This document shows positions 1 to 9,530 of a stretch of DNA of 64,000 bases, one piece after another (positions within the stretch are counted from its first letter, which is position 1; every line of letters starts with the position of its first letter). Made by a program: the position numbers and the translations under genes. The stretch covers positions 1 to 64,000 of the forward strand of contig NZ_MDJD01000034.1 in NCBI RefSeq assembly GCF_001747085.1, written 5' to 3'. The notes under the pieces were generated by a model. That model saw only the letters and a program-made list of their open reading frames with translations. It searched no databases and was not told the origin of the DNA. The DNA is from Flavivirga aquatica (GTDB taxonomy: Bacteria; Bacteroidota; Bacteroidia; Flavobacteriales; Flavobacteriaceae).

Positions 1-316
1 TTTTGAAATTTTAATTAAATTTAGTCTTAGACTTGTAAAATGGGTAGATTTATTATGCAGTAAATTTATTTAGGACAGGATTGGTTTTAAGTTTAAAAAA
101 AGTAAAAAACCAAGCTTACCTAATGATATTGAGTTTACAAAAACTGTATCAATAAAAGTAGTTATTCCAAAATATTAAATGAACTAAGGTTAATTGTTTT
201 TGATCTGGATAATGATATCACTATTCAGGTTTTTTTGAGATGGTTGAATTTGTTTTAAAAGCTCTAACCTATGTAAAAAGATATGTGTTTTTAAGGTTAG
301 TTTAAAATAGGATATA
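1..316. other. intergenic, possible gene tail
   Basis: No complete gene is seen here. On the plus strand an open stretch at about 74-178 encodes about 34 codons and ends in a stop at 176-178; the residues look protein-like (charged, then alternating hydrophobic, ending IPKY), so it may be the tail of a broken gene. There is no start codon and I do not recognise it. The rest is A+T-rich and holds nothing I can name. Confidence 0.3.
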
Positions 317-1396
317 TTATCTTTTTTTTAAACCTAATAAATAATCCGCAGCAGAAAAGGGACTAGTTTTATTATTTTCAATAAGTTGCAATTGATTTTC
401 TAATTCTTTTTTAATTTTAGGTGTGTTAAAAAAATCAGACTTTAATTGTGTTTCAATAGTTTGAATGAGCCAAAATTTATTTTGTTCACTTCGTTTTATA
501 TTGAAATAACCATTTTTTGAAGTTGTTTTTACATAATCTATAATGAATTCCCAAATAGGATCAATACCTTCATTTTTAATAGCACTACAAATAGTTACTT
601 TAGGTTGCCAAAGTGAAGGTTTTTCAGGATAGAGGTGAAGCGCTCTGTTAAATTCTACTTTAGCAAGTTTAGCTTGTTTTAGGTTATCACCATCAGCTTT
701 ATTTATAGCAATTATGTCAGCCATTTCTATAATACCGCGTTTTATACCTTGTAATTCATCTCCAGCTCCAGCCAATTTTAATAATAAAAAGAAGTCGACC
801 ATACTATGTACAGTAGTTTCACTTTGTCCTACACCAACAGTTTCAATAAGAATAATATCAAAACCAGCAGCTTCACATAAAATAATAGTTTCTCGTGTTT
901 TTCTAGCAACACCACCTAACGAATCTCCAGAAGCAGAAGGACGTATAAAAGCATTTTTATCTTTTACTAAATCTTCCATTCTGGTTTTATCACCTAATAT
1001 ACTCCCTTTTGTAATAGAGCTACTTGGGTCAATAGCCAAAACAGCAACACGTTTTCCTTTAGAGGTTAAATGCTTTCCAAAGGTTTCAATAAAGGTGCTC
1101 TTGCCTACACCAGGAACTCCCGTAATACCAATGCGAATAGATTTATTAGCATGAGGCAAGCAGGCATTTACAATCGTATTTGCTTTTTTTAAATGCTTAA
1201 TATTTTTACTTTCAATAAGTGTAATAGCTCTACTTAAGGCTGTAATGTTTTTGTTTAAAATAGAGGATACTAAAGCATTAGCATCTACATTCGTTTTACG
1301 TTTAGTTTTAATGGATTCAATAGAAGATGTATTGGTTATCTCAGATATAGAAACACCTTTTTTTTCTTGTAATGCCGTTTTGTTTTTTTTAGCCAC
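317..1396 (-). CDS. meaB: MeaB-type P-loop GTPase (methylmalonyl-CoA mutase chaperone)
   Basis: This 359-residue protein is a G3E-family P-loop GTPase of the MeaB/ArgK group, which loads and protects adenosylcobalamin-dependent methylmalonyl-CoA mutase. The Walker A motif GVPGVGKST lies at about residues 93-101, an ETVGVGQSE switch region follows at about 185-195, and the NKAD guanine-specificity motif is at about 232. The first 40 residues are lysine- and serine-rich and are probably a non-conserved extension, so the true start could be later. No mutase gene is nearby, so the partner must be elsewhere. The family call is secure; the function is from family knowledge. Confidence 0.93.
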   Translation of the reverse strand: MAKKNKTALQEKKGVSISEITNTSSIESIKTKRKTNVDANALVSSILNKNITALSRAITLIESKNIKHLKKANTIVNACLPHANKSIRIGITGVPGVGKSTFIETFGKHLTSKGKRVAVLAIDPSSSITKGSILGDKTRMEDLVKDKNAFIRPSASGDSLGGVARKTRETIILCEAAGFDIILIETVGVGQSETTVHSMVDFFLLLKLAGAGDELQGIKRGIIEMADIIAINKADGDNLKQAKLAKVEFNRALHLYPEKPSLWQPKVTICSAIKNEGIDPIWEFIIDYVKTTSKNGYFNIKRSEQNKFWLIQTIETQLKSDFFNTPKIKKELENQLQLIENNKTSPFSAADYLLGLKKR

Positions 1397-1476
1397 AAAT
1401 ACATGAATGTTTGTCTAATTTACAATTTTATTTTTTACAAGATTATATGCTCAATATTGATAGAGAAATATTAGCC

Positions 1477-2031
1477 TTACTTTAATGGAAGTGCAATTTT
1501 TACATCATCCCAAGCCATGGTTAAAAATAGATTATCTGTAGAATTATCAAAAGCAATAGTAAATTGTTCTACAGAACCTTGTAATTTTTGTACAGGTACT
1601 TCTACATTTAAAACATCGTAATTTGGATCCCACATAGGTCTCATTTCTGTATCAACACCCCAAGTATATTGTTTAGAATTAAATATAACCTGCCACGTAG
1701 AATCTTTAGGAACCGTCCATAATGTATATTTCCCAGTAGCTAGAGACATACCTTTTACCTCAAGAGGCTTATTGGTTTCAAAAGTAGTTGCTTCATTGGC
1801 ACCTGTTCTCCAAATTTCATTAAAAGGGACTAATGCACCAAAAATTTTCCGATTCTTTTTATAAGGTCTGTTATAAAATACTTTAAGCTTTAAATCATTC
1901 AGTTCAAATTTAACAGTGTCCTTAGGACTCAAGCGTTTTGCAAAAATATTTTCTACAAAAACAGAATAGATAAACAATCCTATAGCTATAATTGATAATA
2001 GAATGAGAATGCGTTTTAAAAAGGTATTCAT
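1477..2031 (-). CDS. DUF2911 domain protein, membrane-anchored
   Basis: A 184-residue protein with one N-terminal hydrophobic segment (about residues 7-25), which is a signal anchor or signal peptide, followed by a DUF2911 domain covering most of the rest (motifs around FGALVPFNEIWRTGANEAT and the GKYTLWTVP turn). DUF2911 proteins are common exported proteins of unknown function in Bacteroidota. It is transcribed in the same direction as meaB, 80 bases upstream of it, with no sign of a shared role. Its function is unknown. Confidence 0.85.
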   Translation of the reverse strand: MNTFLKRILILLSIIAIGLFIYSVFVENIFAKRLSPKDTVKFELNDLKLKVFYNRPYKKNRKIFGALVPFNEIWRTGANEATTFETNKPLEVKGMSLATGKYTLWTVPKDSTWQVIFNSKQYTWGVDTEMRPMWDPNYDVLNVEVPVQKLQGSVEQFTIAFDNSTDNLFLTMAWDDVKIALPLK

Positions 2032-2303
2032 GAAGCGTAATTTTTAAGTGATAAAGATAATTTAAAAAGGAATAATTACTTAAAGGCAAAGGTAGATTTC
2101 TTTTGTTAAATTTAACATAAAATAAAAATGGAGGTTTTAATATTTTGTATTAGAAAGAAAATTAAAATAGAGTTCATAATGTAAAAAAGCATTTTATTGA
2201 AGTAAAGTTTAATTTAAATGTAAAAAAATACACCTTTTTTGCAACACTATATTTTTTTTACCGTCTTTAAAATGAACTACCACAAACCATAAGTAAAAAA
2301 AGT

Positions 2304-2855
2304 ATGTTTCAAGTTGACATTATCGAAAAATGTAAACAAAACAATCGTAAGGCACAATTGCAGTTATACAATCTGTACTGCGACGGAATGTATATTGTTG
2401 CTAAACGATTTTTGAAAGATGCTACCGATGCTGAAGATGTAGTACAAGAAGCCTTTATAAAGGCTTTTACAAAGTTACATCAATATAAAGCGGAAGTTAC
2501 TTTTGGAGCTTGGTTAAAACGTATTGTGGTTAATAAGAGTATCGATTTTTTAAAATCTAAAAAACAAGAACTTCTTGAGTTAGAGGAGGTGCACCTCAAA
2601 GTTGTTGATACTTGTAATGACGACAAATGGTTAGTAGATGATACAATGACATTAAGTGATGTTAAAGACGCAATTAATAAATTACCAGATAAATATCAGT
2701 ACGTAGTGATGCTGTATTTAATCGAAGGGTACGATCATCAAGAAATTTCTGAAATTTTAAGCATTTCTGAAGTTGCATCGCGAACACAACTATCAAGAGG
2801 TAAAACAAAGTTACAAGAACTGTTAATACTTAAAAAAAATGGCACGAGATATTAG
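2304..2855 (+). CDS. ECF-family RNA polymerase sigma factor
   Basis: A 183-residue sigma-70 family protein of the extracytoplasmic-function type. Region 2 is at about residues 10-75 (LYCDGMYIVAKRFL, DAEDVVQEAFIKAF, TFGAWLKRIVVNKSIDFL) and region 4, with its helix-turn-helix, is at about 120-172 (LPDKYQYVVMLYLIEGYDHQEISEIL). It overlaps the next gene by 17 bases, so the two are translationally coupled. That gene encodes a single-pass membrane protein, which is the usual place for its anti-sigma factor. The regulon cannot be read from the sequence; the third gene of the operon may be one target. Confidence 0.93.
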   Translation: MFQVDIIEKCKQNNRKAQLQLYNLYCDGMYIVAKRFLKDATDAEDVVQEAFIKAFTKLHQYKAEVTFGAWLKRIVVNKSIDFLKSKKQELLELEEVHLKVVDTCNDDKWLVDDTMTLSDVKDAINKLPDKYQYVVMLYLIEGYDHQEISEILSISEVASRTQLSRGKTKLQELLILKKNGTRY

Positions 2856-3417
2856 AACATTATTTGAAAACGATAATATAACAAATGAGAAGATGCCTAA
2901 AAATCATCAAGAACGTTTTCTTGAAAAATTAGATAAGGCATTACCTGAGGAATATAGTCATTCAAAATATGGCTGGATAAAAATAGCTGCAAGTATTGTA
3001 TTGCTTTTAGGAGTGAGTATTGGAGCATATAAAAATTTTCAACCAATAGCAGATTTACCTCAAACCGTAGTGACGACAAAAGTTATTGAAACAAAAACTT
3101 TAGGAGATATTTCACCAGGATTAAAAAAGGTAGAGGACTACTATTTGGCAAGCATCAATTTAGAACTATCTAAAATGGTATATACATCTGAAACTAAGGA
3201 TTTGTTTGATGGCTATTTGGAGCAGCTGGATGAATTAGATAAAGAATACAAGCGCTTATCTATAGAGTTAACAGATTCTGGACCAAGTGAATTAGCTGTA
3301 AATGCTTTAATTGATAATTTAAAATTTCGTTTAAACTTATTGTATCGTTTAAGAGCACAATTAAAAGAATTAAGTGCTTCTGAGGTTAATACTACGGGAG
3401 TAACACAATCAATCTAA
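2839..3417 (+). CDS. putative anti-sigma factor, single-pass membrane protein
   Basis: A 192-residue protein with a cytoplasmic N-terminal stretch, one membrane segment at about residues 46-66 (KIAASIVLLLGVSIGAY) and a mostly helical, charged C-terminal part that would lie in the periplasm. No zinc-binding anti-sigma motif is visible. It overlaps the sigma factor gene by 17 bases and lies 10 bases before the following gene. The anti-sigma role is inferred from position and topology, not from a recognised domain. Confidence 0.65.
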   Translation: MARDIRTLFENDNITNEKMPKNHQERFLEKLDKALPEEYSHSKYGWIKIAASIVLLLGVSIGAYKNFQPIADLPQTVVTTKVIETKTLGDISPGLKKVEDYYLASINLELSKMVYTSETKDLFDGYLEQLDELDKEYKRLSIELTDSGPSELAVNALIDNLKFRLNLLYRLRAQLKELSASEVNTTGVTQSI

Positions 3418-3427
3418 AAATCAAAAA

Positions 3428-4885
3428 ATGAACAAGATTATTATAAAAATAAAACTTTTTACGATATACTTTCTTATAACAGGAACTCTTATAGCACAAG
3501 AAAAGCTAACTAAAGTATCTCAATCTATTAAAGTAAATAAAGATGTAACTATTGATTTAAATACAAGTTATTGCAATATTATATTTGATACTTGGAATAA
3601 AGATGTTGTTGAGGTTGAAGCTTATATTGAAGGGTCACAGCTAAGTCGAGAGACATTAAAAAAGGCTTTAAAATTGTGGAAAGTAGATATAGATGCTTCT
3701 CAAAGTGAAATTTCAATAGAAACCAGTAAAGAAAAGGGAATTCCTGTTGTTTGGGCGTATAAGTACAAAATAAACAGTGGTGAAGATGAAAAATGTTCTG
3801 TATTAGAAGAATTAAAATTTGAATTAGCAGATATTCCTGAAATACCAGAACTACCAGAATTACCCAACCTTCCAGAGTTACCTGAAATGCCAGAACTTCC
3901 ACCTTTACCAAATGGAATTAATGAAATTCAGTTTGATTATGAAGCTTATAAAAAAGATGGCGAAAAATATTTAGAAAAATATACCCAAAAGTTTGAATCT
4001 AAATTTGGAGATAACTATTCAAAAAAAATGGAAGCATGGAGTGATGAATTTGAAAAAAAATGGGCAGAAAAATATGGTGAAGAAATGGAAAAGTGGAGTG
4101 AGCGTTTAACAGAAAAAATGGAACGGAAAGCAGAAGAACGTATAAAGTTAGAAGAGAAACGTAGAGAGGTAGAAGTAAAACGTTTGGAATCTCAAGCTAA
4201 ACGATTACAGTATGAACATGAAAGGCATGAACAAGAACGCGTTAAATTACTTAAAAAACGTCAAAAAGAGATTGAAATATTAATGGATAAAGAATCTAAT
4301 TTTAATATTAAGAAAACAATCAAAATAAAAATGCCTAAAAGGACTAAGTTAAAAGTGAATGTAAGGCATGGTGAGATTGAATTTGCTTCTAATATTAATA
4401 ATTTAAAAGCCAACTTATCTCACACAAAATTAACAGCATATAGCATTAATGGAAGTGGAACTTCCATTAATGCTTCATACTCCCCAATTTATATAGCTAA
4501 CTGGAATTTAGGAGAACTGAACTTGCATTATGTTAAAAATGCTGAATTAGGAAGAGTAAAACATCTTGTTTTAAATGCAACATCTTCTAATGTAAGTATA
4601 GATGATTTATTAGGAAATACAATTATAGATGGTAATATTGGAGATCTAAAAATTTCTAATATAGACGATACTTTTACTAGCTTAAACGTGATTCTTCAAA
4701 ATAGTAATGCTATTATTAAGCTTCCTAGAGTAGATTGTAACTTACAATATAAGGGAACAAGATCTTGTTTAGACCATCCTAAAAAGAATTTAAAAAATAA
4801 TACATCTAGTTTTTCATTAGGAAATTTAGCTAGTGGCAAGAGTATTATTGTTAATGCTAAGTATAGTAGTATAGAAATGAAGTAA
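3428..4885 (+). CDS. exported protein with PEL/P repeats, coiled coil and adhesin-like C-terminus
   Basis: A 485-residue protein with a signal peptide (about 1-23, ending IAQ). After about 110 residues comes a short proline-rich tract of repeated PELP/PEMP units (about residues 135-160), then a long highly charged helix (about 165-290, many E, K and R) that looks like a coiled coil, then about 190 residues of short beta-like repeats rich in N, S and I resembling the DUF4097 beta-helix fold. It is the third gene of the sigma/anti-sigma operon, 10 bases downstream, so it is probably an envelope protein controlled by that system. The function is unknown and the fold is an inference. Confidence 0.65.
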   Translation: MNKIIIKIKLFTIYFLITGTLIAQEKLTKVSQSIKVNKDVTIDLNTSYCNIIFDTWNKDVVEVEAYIEGSQLSRETLKKALKLWKVDIDASQSEISIETSKEKGIPVVWAYKYKINSGEDEKCSVLEELKFELADIPEIPELPELPNLPELPEMPELPPLPNGINEIQFDYEAYKKDGEKYLEKYTQKFESKFGDNYSKKMEAWSDEFEKKWAEKYGEEMEKWSERLTEKMERKAEERIKLEEKRREVEVKRLESQAKRLQYEHERHEQERVKLLKKRQKEIEILMDKESNFNIKKTIKIKMPKRTKLKVNVRHGEIEFASNINNLKANLSHTKLTAYSINGSGTSINASYSPIYIANWNLGELNLHYVKNAELGRVKHLVLNATSSNVSIDDLLGNTIIDGNIGDLKISNIDDTFTSLNVILQNSNAIIKLPRVDCNLQYKGTRSCLDHPKKNLKNNTSSFSLGNLASGKSIIVNAKYSSIEMK

Positions 4886-4928
4886 ATAGCTTGATTCTAA
4901 TAATTTTTTTTGAATATAATAAAGAATC

Positions 4929-5606
4929 TCAATGATTAATTTTCCAGTAATGTATTTTTCTTCTAGTAGTAAATCCTAGTTTTTTATATAAATTAATAGG
5001 GCCTAAGTTGGTCTCATCTACATGTAAAAAAGGAGTTTTATTATCATCAAATATACCATTAGCAGTATGGGTTATTAATTGTTTAGCATAACCTTTTCCC
5101 AAATAATCAGGATGTGTTACAACAGCACTAATTTCTGTAAAGTTTTTAGTTTGCATGCGCTCGCCAGTTACAGCTACTAGTTTTTCATTTTTATAAATAC
5201 CGTAGTAGCGTCCCAGTTTATTTGTTTTGTCTTTAAAAAAATATGGATATACAAGCTTAACCAGAGCTAATAAATCATTGAGATGAGTCTCATTAAGTTT
5301 AATAATATTTTCAGTTATCGGGTAATCTATTTTATTATAAATTATCATTTGTAACCCAATATATTTTACGGGTTCCTTAAAATGTAAAGGTAGTTTAGGC
5401 TTATCACCAACAATAAAAAAGGTATCAACTAATTTAGCATATTTTTCTATAGCAAGGCTAGTGTCTTCATTATTGATAAAAGAACCAAAAACAGCATAAT
5501 TGGGATTGTAAAATTTTACATTATCATAATTTATTGATTGATTAAATTGTACCTCGGTTAATGAAAACCAAACGGGGTTATCTAAAACTTTTTCAGATAT
5601 TGCCAT
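4929..5606 (-). CDS. GNAT-family N-acetyltransferase
   Basis: A 225-residue protein whose C-terminal half (about 120-222) has the GNAT fold: the acetyl-CoA-binding loop is in VTHPDYLGKGYAKQLI and the late motif in GPINLYKKLGFTTRRKIHYW. The first 110 residues are less typical and may hold a substrate-binding domain. Its start overlaps the end of miaA by 14 bases, so the two form an operon. The substrate cannot be predicted. Confidence 0.85.
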   Translation of the reverse strand: MAISEKVLDNPVWFSLTEVQFNQSINYDNVKFYNPNYAVFGSFINNEDTSLAIEKYAKLVDTFFIVGDKPKLPLHFKEPVKYIGLQMIIYNKIDYPITENIIKLNETHLNDLLALVKLVYPYFFKDKTNKLGRYYGIYKNEKLVAVTGERMQTKNFTEISAVVTHPDYLGKGYAKQLITHTANGIFDDNKTPFLHVDETNLGPINLYKKLGFTTRRKIHYWKINH

Positions 5607-6534
5607 TATTTAAAATATGCTTTATTTTTTTTATAACATCTTCTATTGGAGTAGTATAATCTATCCAGATTGTATCTTTATTCTTTTTAAACCAGGTGAG
5701 TTGACGTTTTGCAAAGCGTCTGGTATTTTTTTTTATTTCGGAAATAGCAAACTCTAAGGTCCATTCGTCATTTAAATAGTTGAAAATTTCTTTGTATCCA
5801 ACTGTATTTAATGCGTTTAAATTTTTGTATGGAAGTATACTTTTAACTTCATCGAGTAAGCCTTCATCAATCATAATATCTACGCGTTGATTGATTCTAT
5901 TGTATATTATTTCTCTTTCGGCAGTTAATCCAATTGTTATCGTTTTAAAATAGCGTTTTTCTTTTCCTTTATTTAAAAAAGAAGAATAAGGTTTTCCAGT
6001 ACCAATACATATTTCTAAAGCTCGTATAACACGATGTGGGTTATCAATAGCTATGGAATTATAAGATGTATAGTCAAGTGCTTTTAGTTTATTTTGTAAG
6101 AACTCTAAGCCTTTAGTTTCTAATTCGTTATTTAAAGATTCACGTATAGTACTTTCAACTTCAGGAAAATAATCTAGCCCCTTTACAACAGCATCAACAT
6201 ATAATCCAGAACCACCAACCATTATAACGATATCTTGGGTGATAAATAGGATATTTAAGCATTGTAGCGCATCTTTTTCAAAAGCTCCTACGTTATAATT
6301 TTCCTGTATGGATTTATGATGAATGAAATGGTGCTTTGCTGCCGCTAATTCTTCTGGTGTTGGTGCAGCTGTACCTATTTGCATTTCTTTAAAGAATTGA
6401 CGTGAATCTGCAGAAATTATTTCTGTATTGAAATAATTTGCAAGTTTTATGCTTAAAGATGTTTTTCCAATTGCAGTTGGTCCAACTATAGCGATAAGAT
6501 ATTTGGTTTTTGAGTTTATGGTTTTGTTGTTTAT
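5593..6534 (-). CDS. miaA: tRNA dimethylallyltransferase, no canonical start codon
   Basis: MiaA transfers a dimethylallyl group to the N6 of A37 in tRNAs that read codons starting with U. The first ATG in this frame is at 6384, but the frame upstream to the stop at 6538-6540 encodes the essential N-terminus: the P-loop GPTAIGKTS (about 6457-6483) and the DSRQ motif just before MQIGTAAP. Nowhere in that upstream stretch is there an ATG, GTG or TTG in frame; the possible starts are ATA at 6532-6534 or 6517-6519, giving about 313 or 308 residues, the normal family size. The coordinates here use the outer ATA. A rare start, a start-codon mutation or a sequence error could each explain this. It is followed by the GNAT gene with an overlap. 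Confidence 0.82.
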   Translation of the reverse strand: MNNKTINSKTKYLIAIVGPTAIGKTSLSIKLANYFNTEIISADSRQFFKEMQIGTAAPTPEELAAAKHHFIHHKSIQENYNVGAFEKDALQCLNILFITQDIVIMVGGSGLYVDAVVKGLDYFPEVESTIRESLNNELETKGLEFLQNKLKALDYTSYNSIAIDNPHRVIRALEICIGTGKPYSSFLNKGKEKRYFKTITIGLTAEREIIYNRINQRVDIMIDEGLLDEVKSILPYKNLNALNTVGYKEIFNYLNDEWTLEFAISEIKKNTRRFAKRQLTWFKKNKDTIWIDYTTPIEDVIKKIKHILNNGNI

Positions 6535-6700
6535 AGATTAATTAATGTAAAGGTAATCTGAAAAAATGATTAGTCAAATACTAGCTGTGAAAATTAACTT
6601 TAACAAACAGTATATTATGTTAAAGAGAATATTCATTTTTACTATCTCTTAAGAAATAAAGTAATTTATATGAGTAAAGAGTGAAAATGTCTAAAAAATA

Positions 6701-7540
6701 TTAAACATGTAGCTTCTCTCCACAACTATAACAAAATTTGGAACTATCTTTATGATTTTCGGCTAAACAGTTTTGACAAGATTGTGAGTTTAACTGAATG
6801 TCAATTTTTTTATCCGTTTTATTTTGCGAGGCATATTCGGCAGATATTATACCAGTAGGTACAGCAATTATGCCATAACCAAGTATCATAACAATAGATG
6901 CTATAAACTGTCCTAGTGGAGTAGCAGGTGCAATATCTCCATAACCAACAGTAGTTAGTGTCACAATACACCAGTAAACACTTTTTGGAATATTGGTAAA
7001 TCCATTTTCTTCACCTTCAATTAAGTACATAATAGTACCTAGTGTAATAGAAATTATAATAACTGTAAATAAGAATACAGATATTTTTACTCTACTTGCT
7101 TTTAATGCTTTTAATAAAGTGTTCGATGCACCTAAATATCGTGCTAATTTTAAAATTCTAAATACTCTTAATAACCGTAAAGCACGAAGTGCTGCTAAAG
7201 CATGTACACCTCCAAATAATAATGAAATGTACTTTGGTATGGTTGATAGTAAATCTACAATACCATAAAAACTAAAAATATATTTAAGTGGTTTTTTTAC
7301 AGTAATAATTCTTGCAATGTATTCTATACTAAAAAGAATGGTAATAATCCATTCAGATATGTTGAGGAAATTATGATAATTAGTGTCAAAGGATTTAACA
7401 CTTTCAAGCATAACTAGTATAATACTCGCTATTATGATTATAAGTAATACAATATCAAATAGTTTCCCTGCAGGTGTATCTGCTTCATAGATAATTTCAT
7501 GAAGTTTTGTTTTCCAATGTTTTTTTAATGTATTGCTCAT
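6701..7540 (-). CDS. voltage-gated-type potassium channel with C-terminal zinc ribbon
   Basis: A 279-residue six-helix ion channel. S1 is at about residues 28-47, S4 at about 115-135 carries regularly spaced arginines (LRALRLLRVFRILKLARYL), and the pore loop holds the potassium selectivity filter TVGYGD at 197-202 before S6. The C-terminus is unusual in ending with a small zinc ribbon, Cys pairs at 255/258 and 270/273. The gene lies 22 bases downstream of the decayed DUF3857 gene on the same strand. Potassium selectivity is supported by the filter; the gating and the role of the ribbon are unknown. Confidence 0.9.
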   Translation of the reverse strand: MSNTLKKHWKTKLHEIIYEADTPAGKLFDIVLLIIIIASIILVMLESVKSFDTNYHNFLNISEWIITILFSIEYIARIITVKKPLKYIFSFYGIVDLLSTIPKYISLLFGGVHALAALRALRLLRVFRILKLARYLGASNTLLKALKASRVKISVFLFTVIIISITLGTIMYLIEGEENGFTNIPKSVYWCIVTLTTVGYGDIAPATPLGQFIASIVMILGYGIIAVPTGIISAEYASQNKTDKKIDIQLNSQSCQNCLAENHKDSSKFCYSCGEKLHV

Positions 7541-7562
7541 ATATTCAAAAATATGAAAAAGA

Positions 7563-9526
7563 TTATTTTTTCTTTAAGAGTATAAGGGAATTTATTTGTA
7601 TGTCAACAATTTTATTCATAATTTTCTTTAAATATGGATAATATTCTGGTTCGTAAATAACTTTTTTAAAGCTAATTCTAAACATTATATTTATAGTGTT
7701 ATCAACTACTTTTGAAGAAAACAGTAGGTTCCCAGTACTATCAGGGAGATTTAAGTTTATATTTTTTGGTACTTCAGTTATGGTATAATTATCATTAAAG
7801 TTTAGTTTGAAAGCATAAAAATAGGAATCTCTATACCCAAAATCGATAAGGTATGTTCTTTCTTGAAGTTTAAAAGGGTTTTCTTTAAAGAATTTAACAA
7901 AAAACGGATTTAAATAAACATTGTCTCCTGTGTTATCGTAATTATATTCTATGTTATACGATTCTTTAAAGTCGGAGCTCGTTTTGCCTTCACTTGTAAC
8001 TTCAAAATTTGATATGTCTATATAAGGAAACTTATCTTCTAGTTTTTTTAAATAAGCATCGTTATTTGCATAGTAAATCTTTTTATGGTTTATTATGTGA
8101 TATCCTGTTCTTTTAGATTGGATGTTTCCAGAAATAATAGATCACTATCATTAATGTGTAATTCAGCTTGATAGAAAACGCCAGAGGTGCCTCTGGGTTT
8201 TATATCTAACCATTCACTTCCGTTTTTAAAATCAAATAACCTACTGTATTGATTTAAGCACCTAAATGGGATGTCTCCAAAGCTTAAAAATTTATATGTA
8301 GCGTCTAATAAATATGTTTTTTCATTTATAATGGCCTGTATTGTTAAATAATTAAAATCTGAAATTACGGGGTATATTTTAGTTGGTAAGCCATTCTTTC
8401 TTGTAGATACTATACAGGTTTTACACTAATATTGTTTTCCTTTAGTAAGTTATTTAGTAAGATATTAATGGATGATACATTACCAGATTTGTTTTTTAAT
8501 AAACCTTTTGCAGATACGTCTTTAAAAATTCTATAGACCTCATTCCATGTATAATGATCTTGTACATATTGATATATGGCGTTTGCTTTTTTTAATAAAT
8601 CTGTTTCATTAATAATATCTAGAGTTAATAATTTTTCTGAATCTACAGATTTAGACAATTGCTTGCCTATGTTTGAATCTGTTTTTAACTCTTTATCTAC
8701 AGTTTCCTATGTTTTTGTATAATCATTTATTACGCCATCAAAACCTTTAAATGTTTTAAGTTCGTAATCAATTCTAATTAAATAATTAGATTCACTAGTC
8801 ATATAATCTTCCTCAATGAAAGCCGGTATATCCTTCATAACATACCTGAAAACAGCACAGTGGGCAATACCTCCATTACCTCCAGATAAGCGTTTTTTTC
8901 TACTTTAGACTCATTAACAGCAAACTCTTTACTGCCCACTAGTTTAATTTTATATTCCCAATTACCAGGTATACTTGCTTTATATTCGCTATATAGTTTT
9001 GGTATTTTACTTTGGAAATTCCAGCCTTTATATTTAAACATAAAAGGAGAAATAATTGTATAGTTATAGGTGATAACAGAACCTTCTTTAATATTTGGAA
9101 GCGTAAATTTAACTAATGTATAATTTTCGTTATACTTTTCTTTAAATATATCTTTTTCTTGTAGCTGTGTTTTTACAACTTTACCATCAATTTTGTTATA
9201 AGTTGTGGCTATAATTTTTTTTACTTTTTTCAGAAGCGGTTTTATTATTGTATAGATAAATTATTACATTAGCATTTACTAAAGCCTTCTTTATTTAAAA
9301 TTTTTATTTTATGCTTTTCTTCTGTTCTTAAATCGTAGTCACCAGTGTGTACATAGCTTTTTCCTTCTTCAAATATAACTATAGCATTTGCCTCTGTAGA
9401 GTCTTTTTTATAAGTTCTTGTTTCTATATCTCCAAGGGTTACCCTGTAGGTTTCTGAGCTATATTTTTCTTGAGAAACACTTTTTAAGGCAATAACTAGA
9501 AAAAGAGCAAAGAAGATTTTTTTCAT
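7563..9526 (-). pseudogene. decayed DUF3857/transglutaminase-like secreted protein
   Basis: Read across frames, this 1.96 kb encodes one protein: a signal peptide (MKKIFFALFLVIALKSVSQ), a DUF3857-type beta-sandwich, a transglutaminase-like middle and a C-terminal domain ending in a stop at 7563-7565. The frame is broken at least five times: near 9275, in an A-run near 9215, in an A-run near 8900, near 8410 and near 8125. There is also an in-frame stop near 8707 (TAG where a tryptophan codon fits). Only fragments of 82, 68 and 85 residues remain open. It sits 4 bases after the exonuclease/GIY-YIG gene, so it was once part of that transcript. Intact relatives are exported Bacteroidota proteins of unknown substrate. 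Confidence 0.88.
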
Positions 9527-9530
9527 GTTT

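Noticed and set aside
714-1154. A 146-residue plus-strand open frame inside meaB
   Set aside because: It is antisense to the well-conserved GTPase domain and has no known motif.
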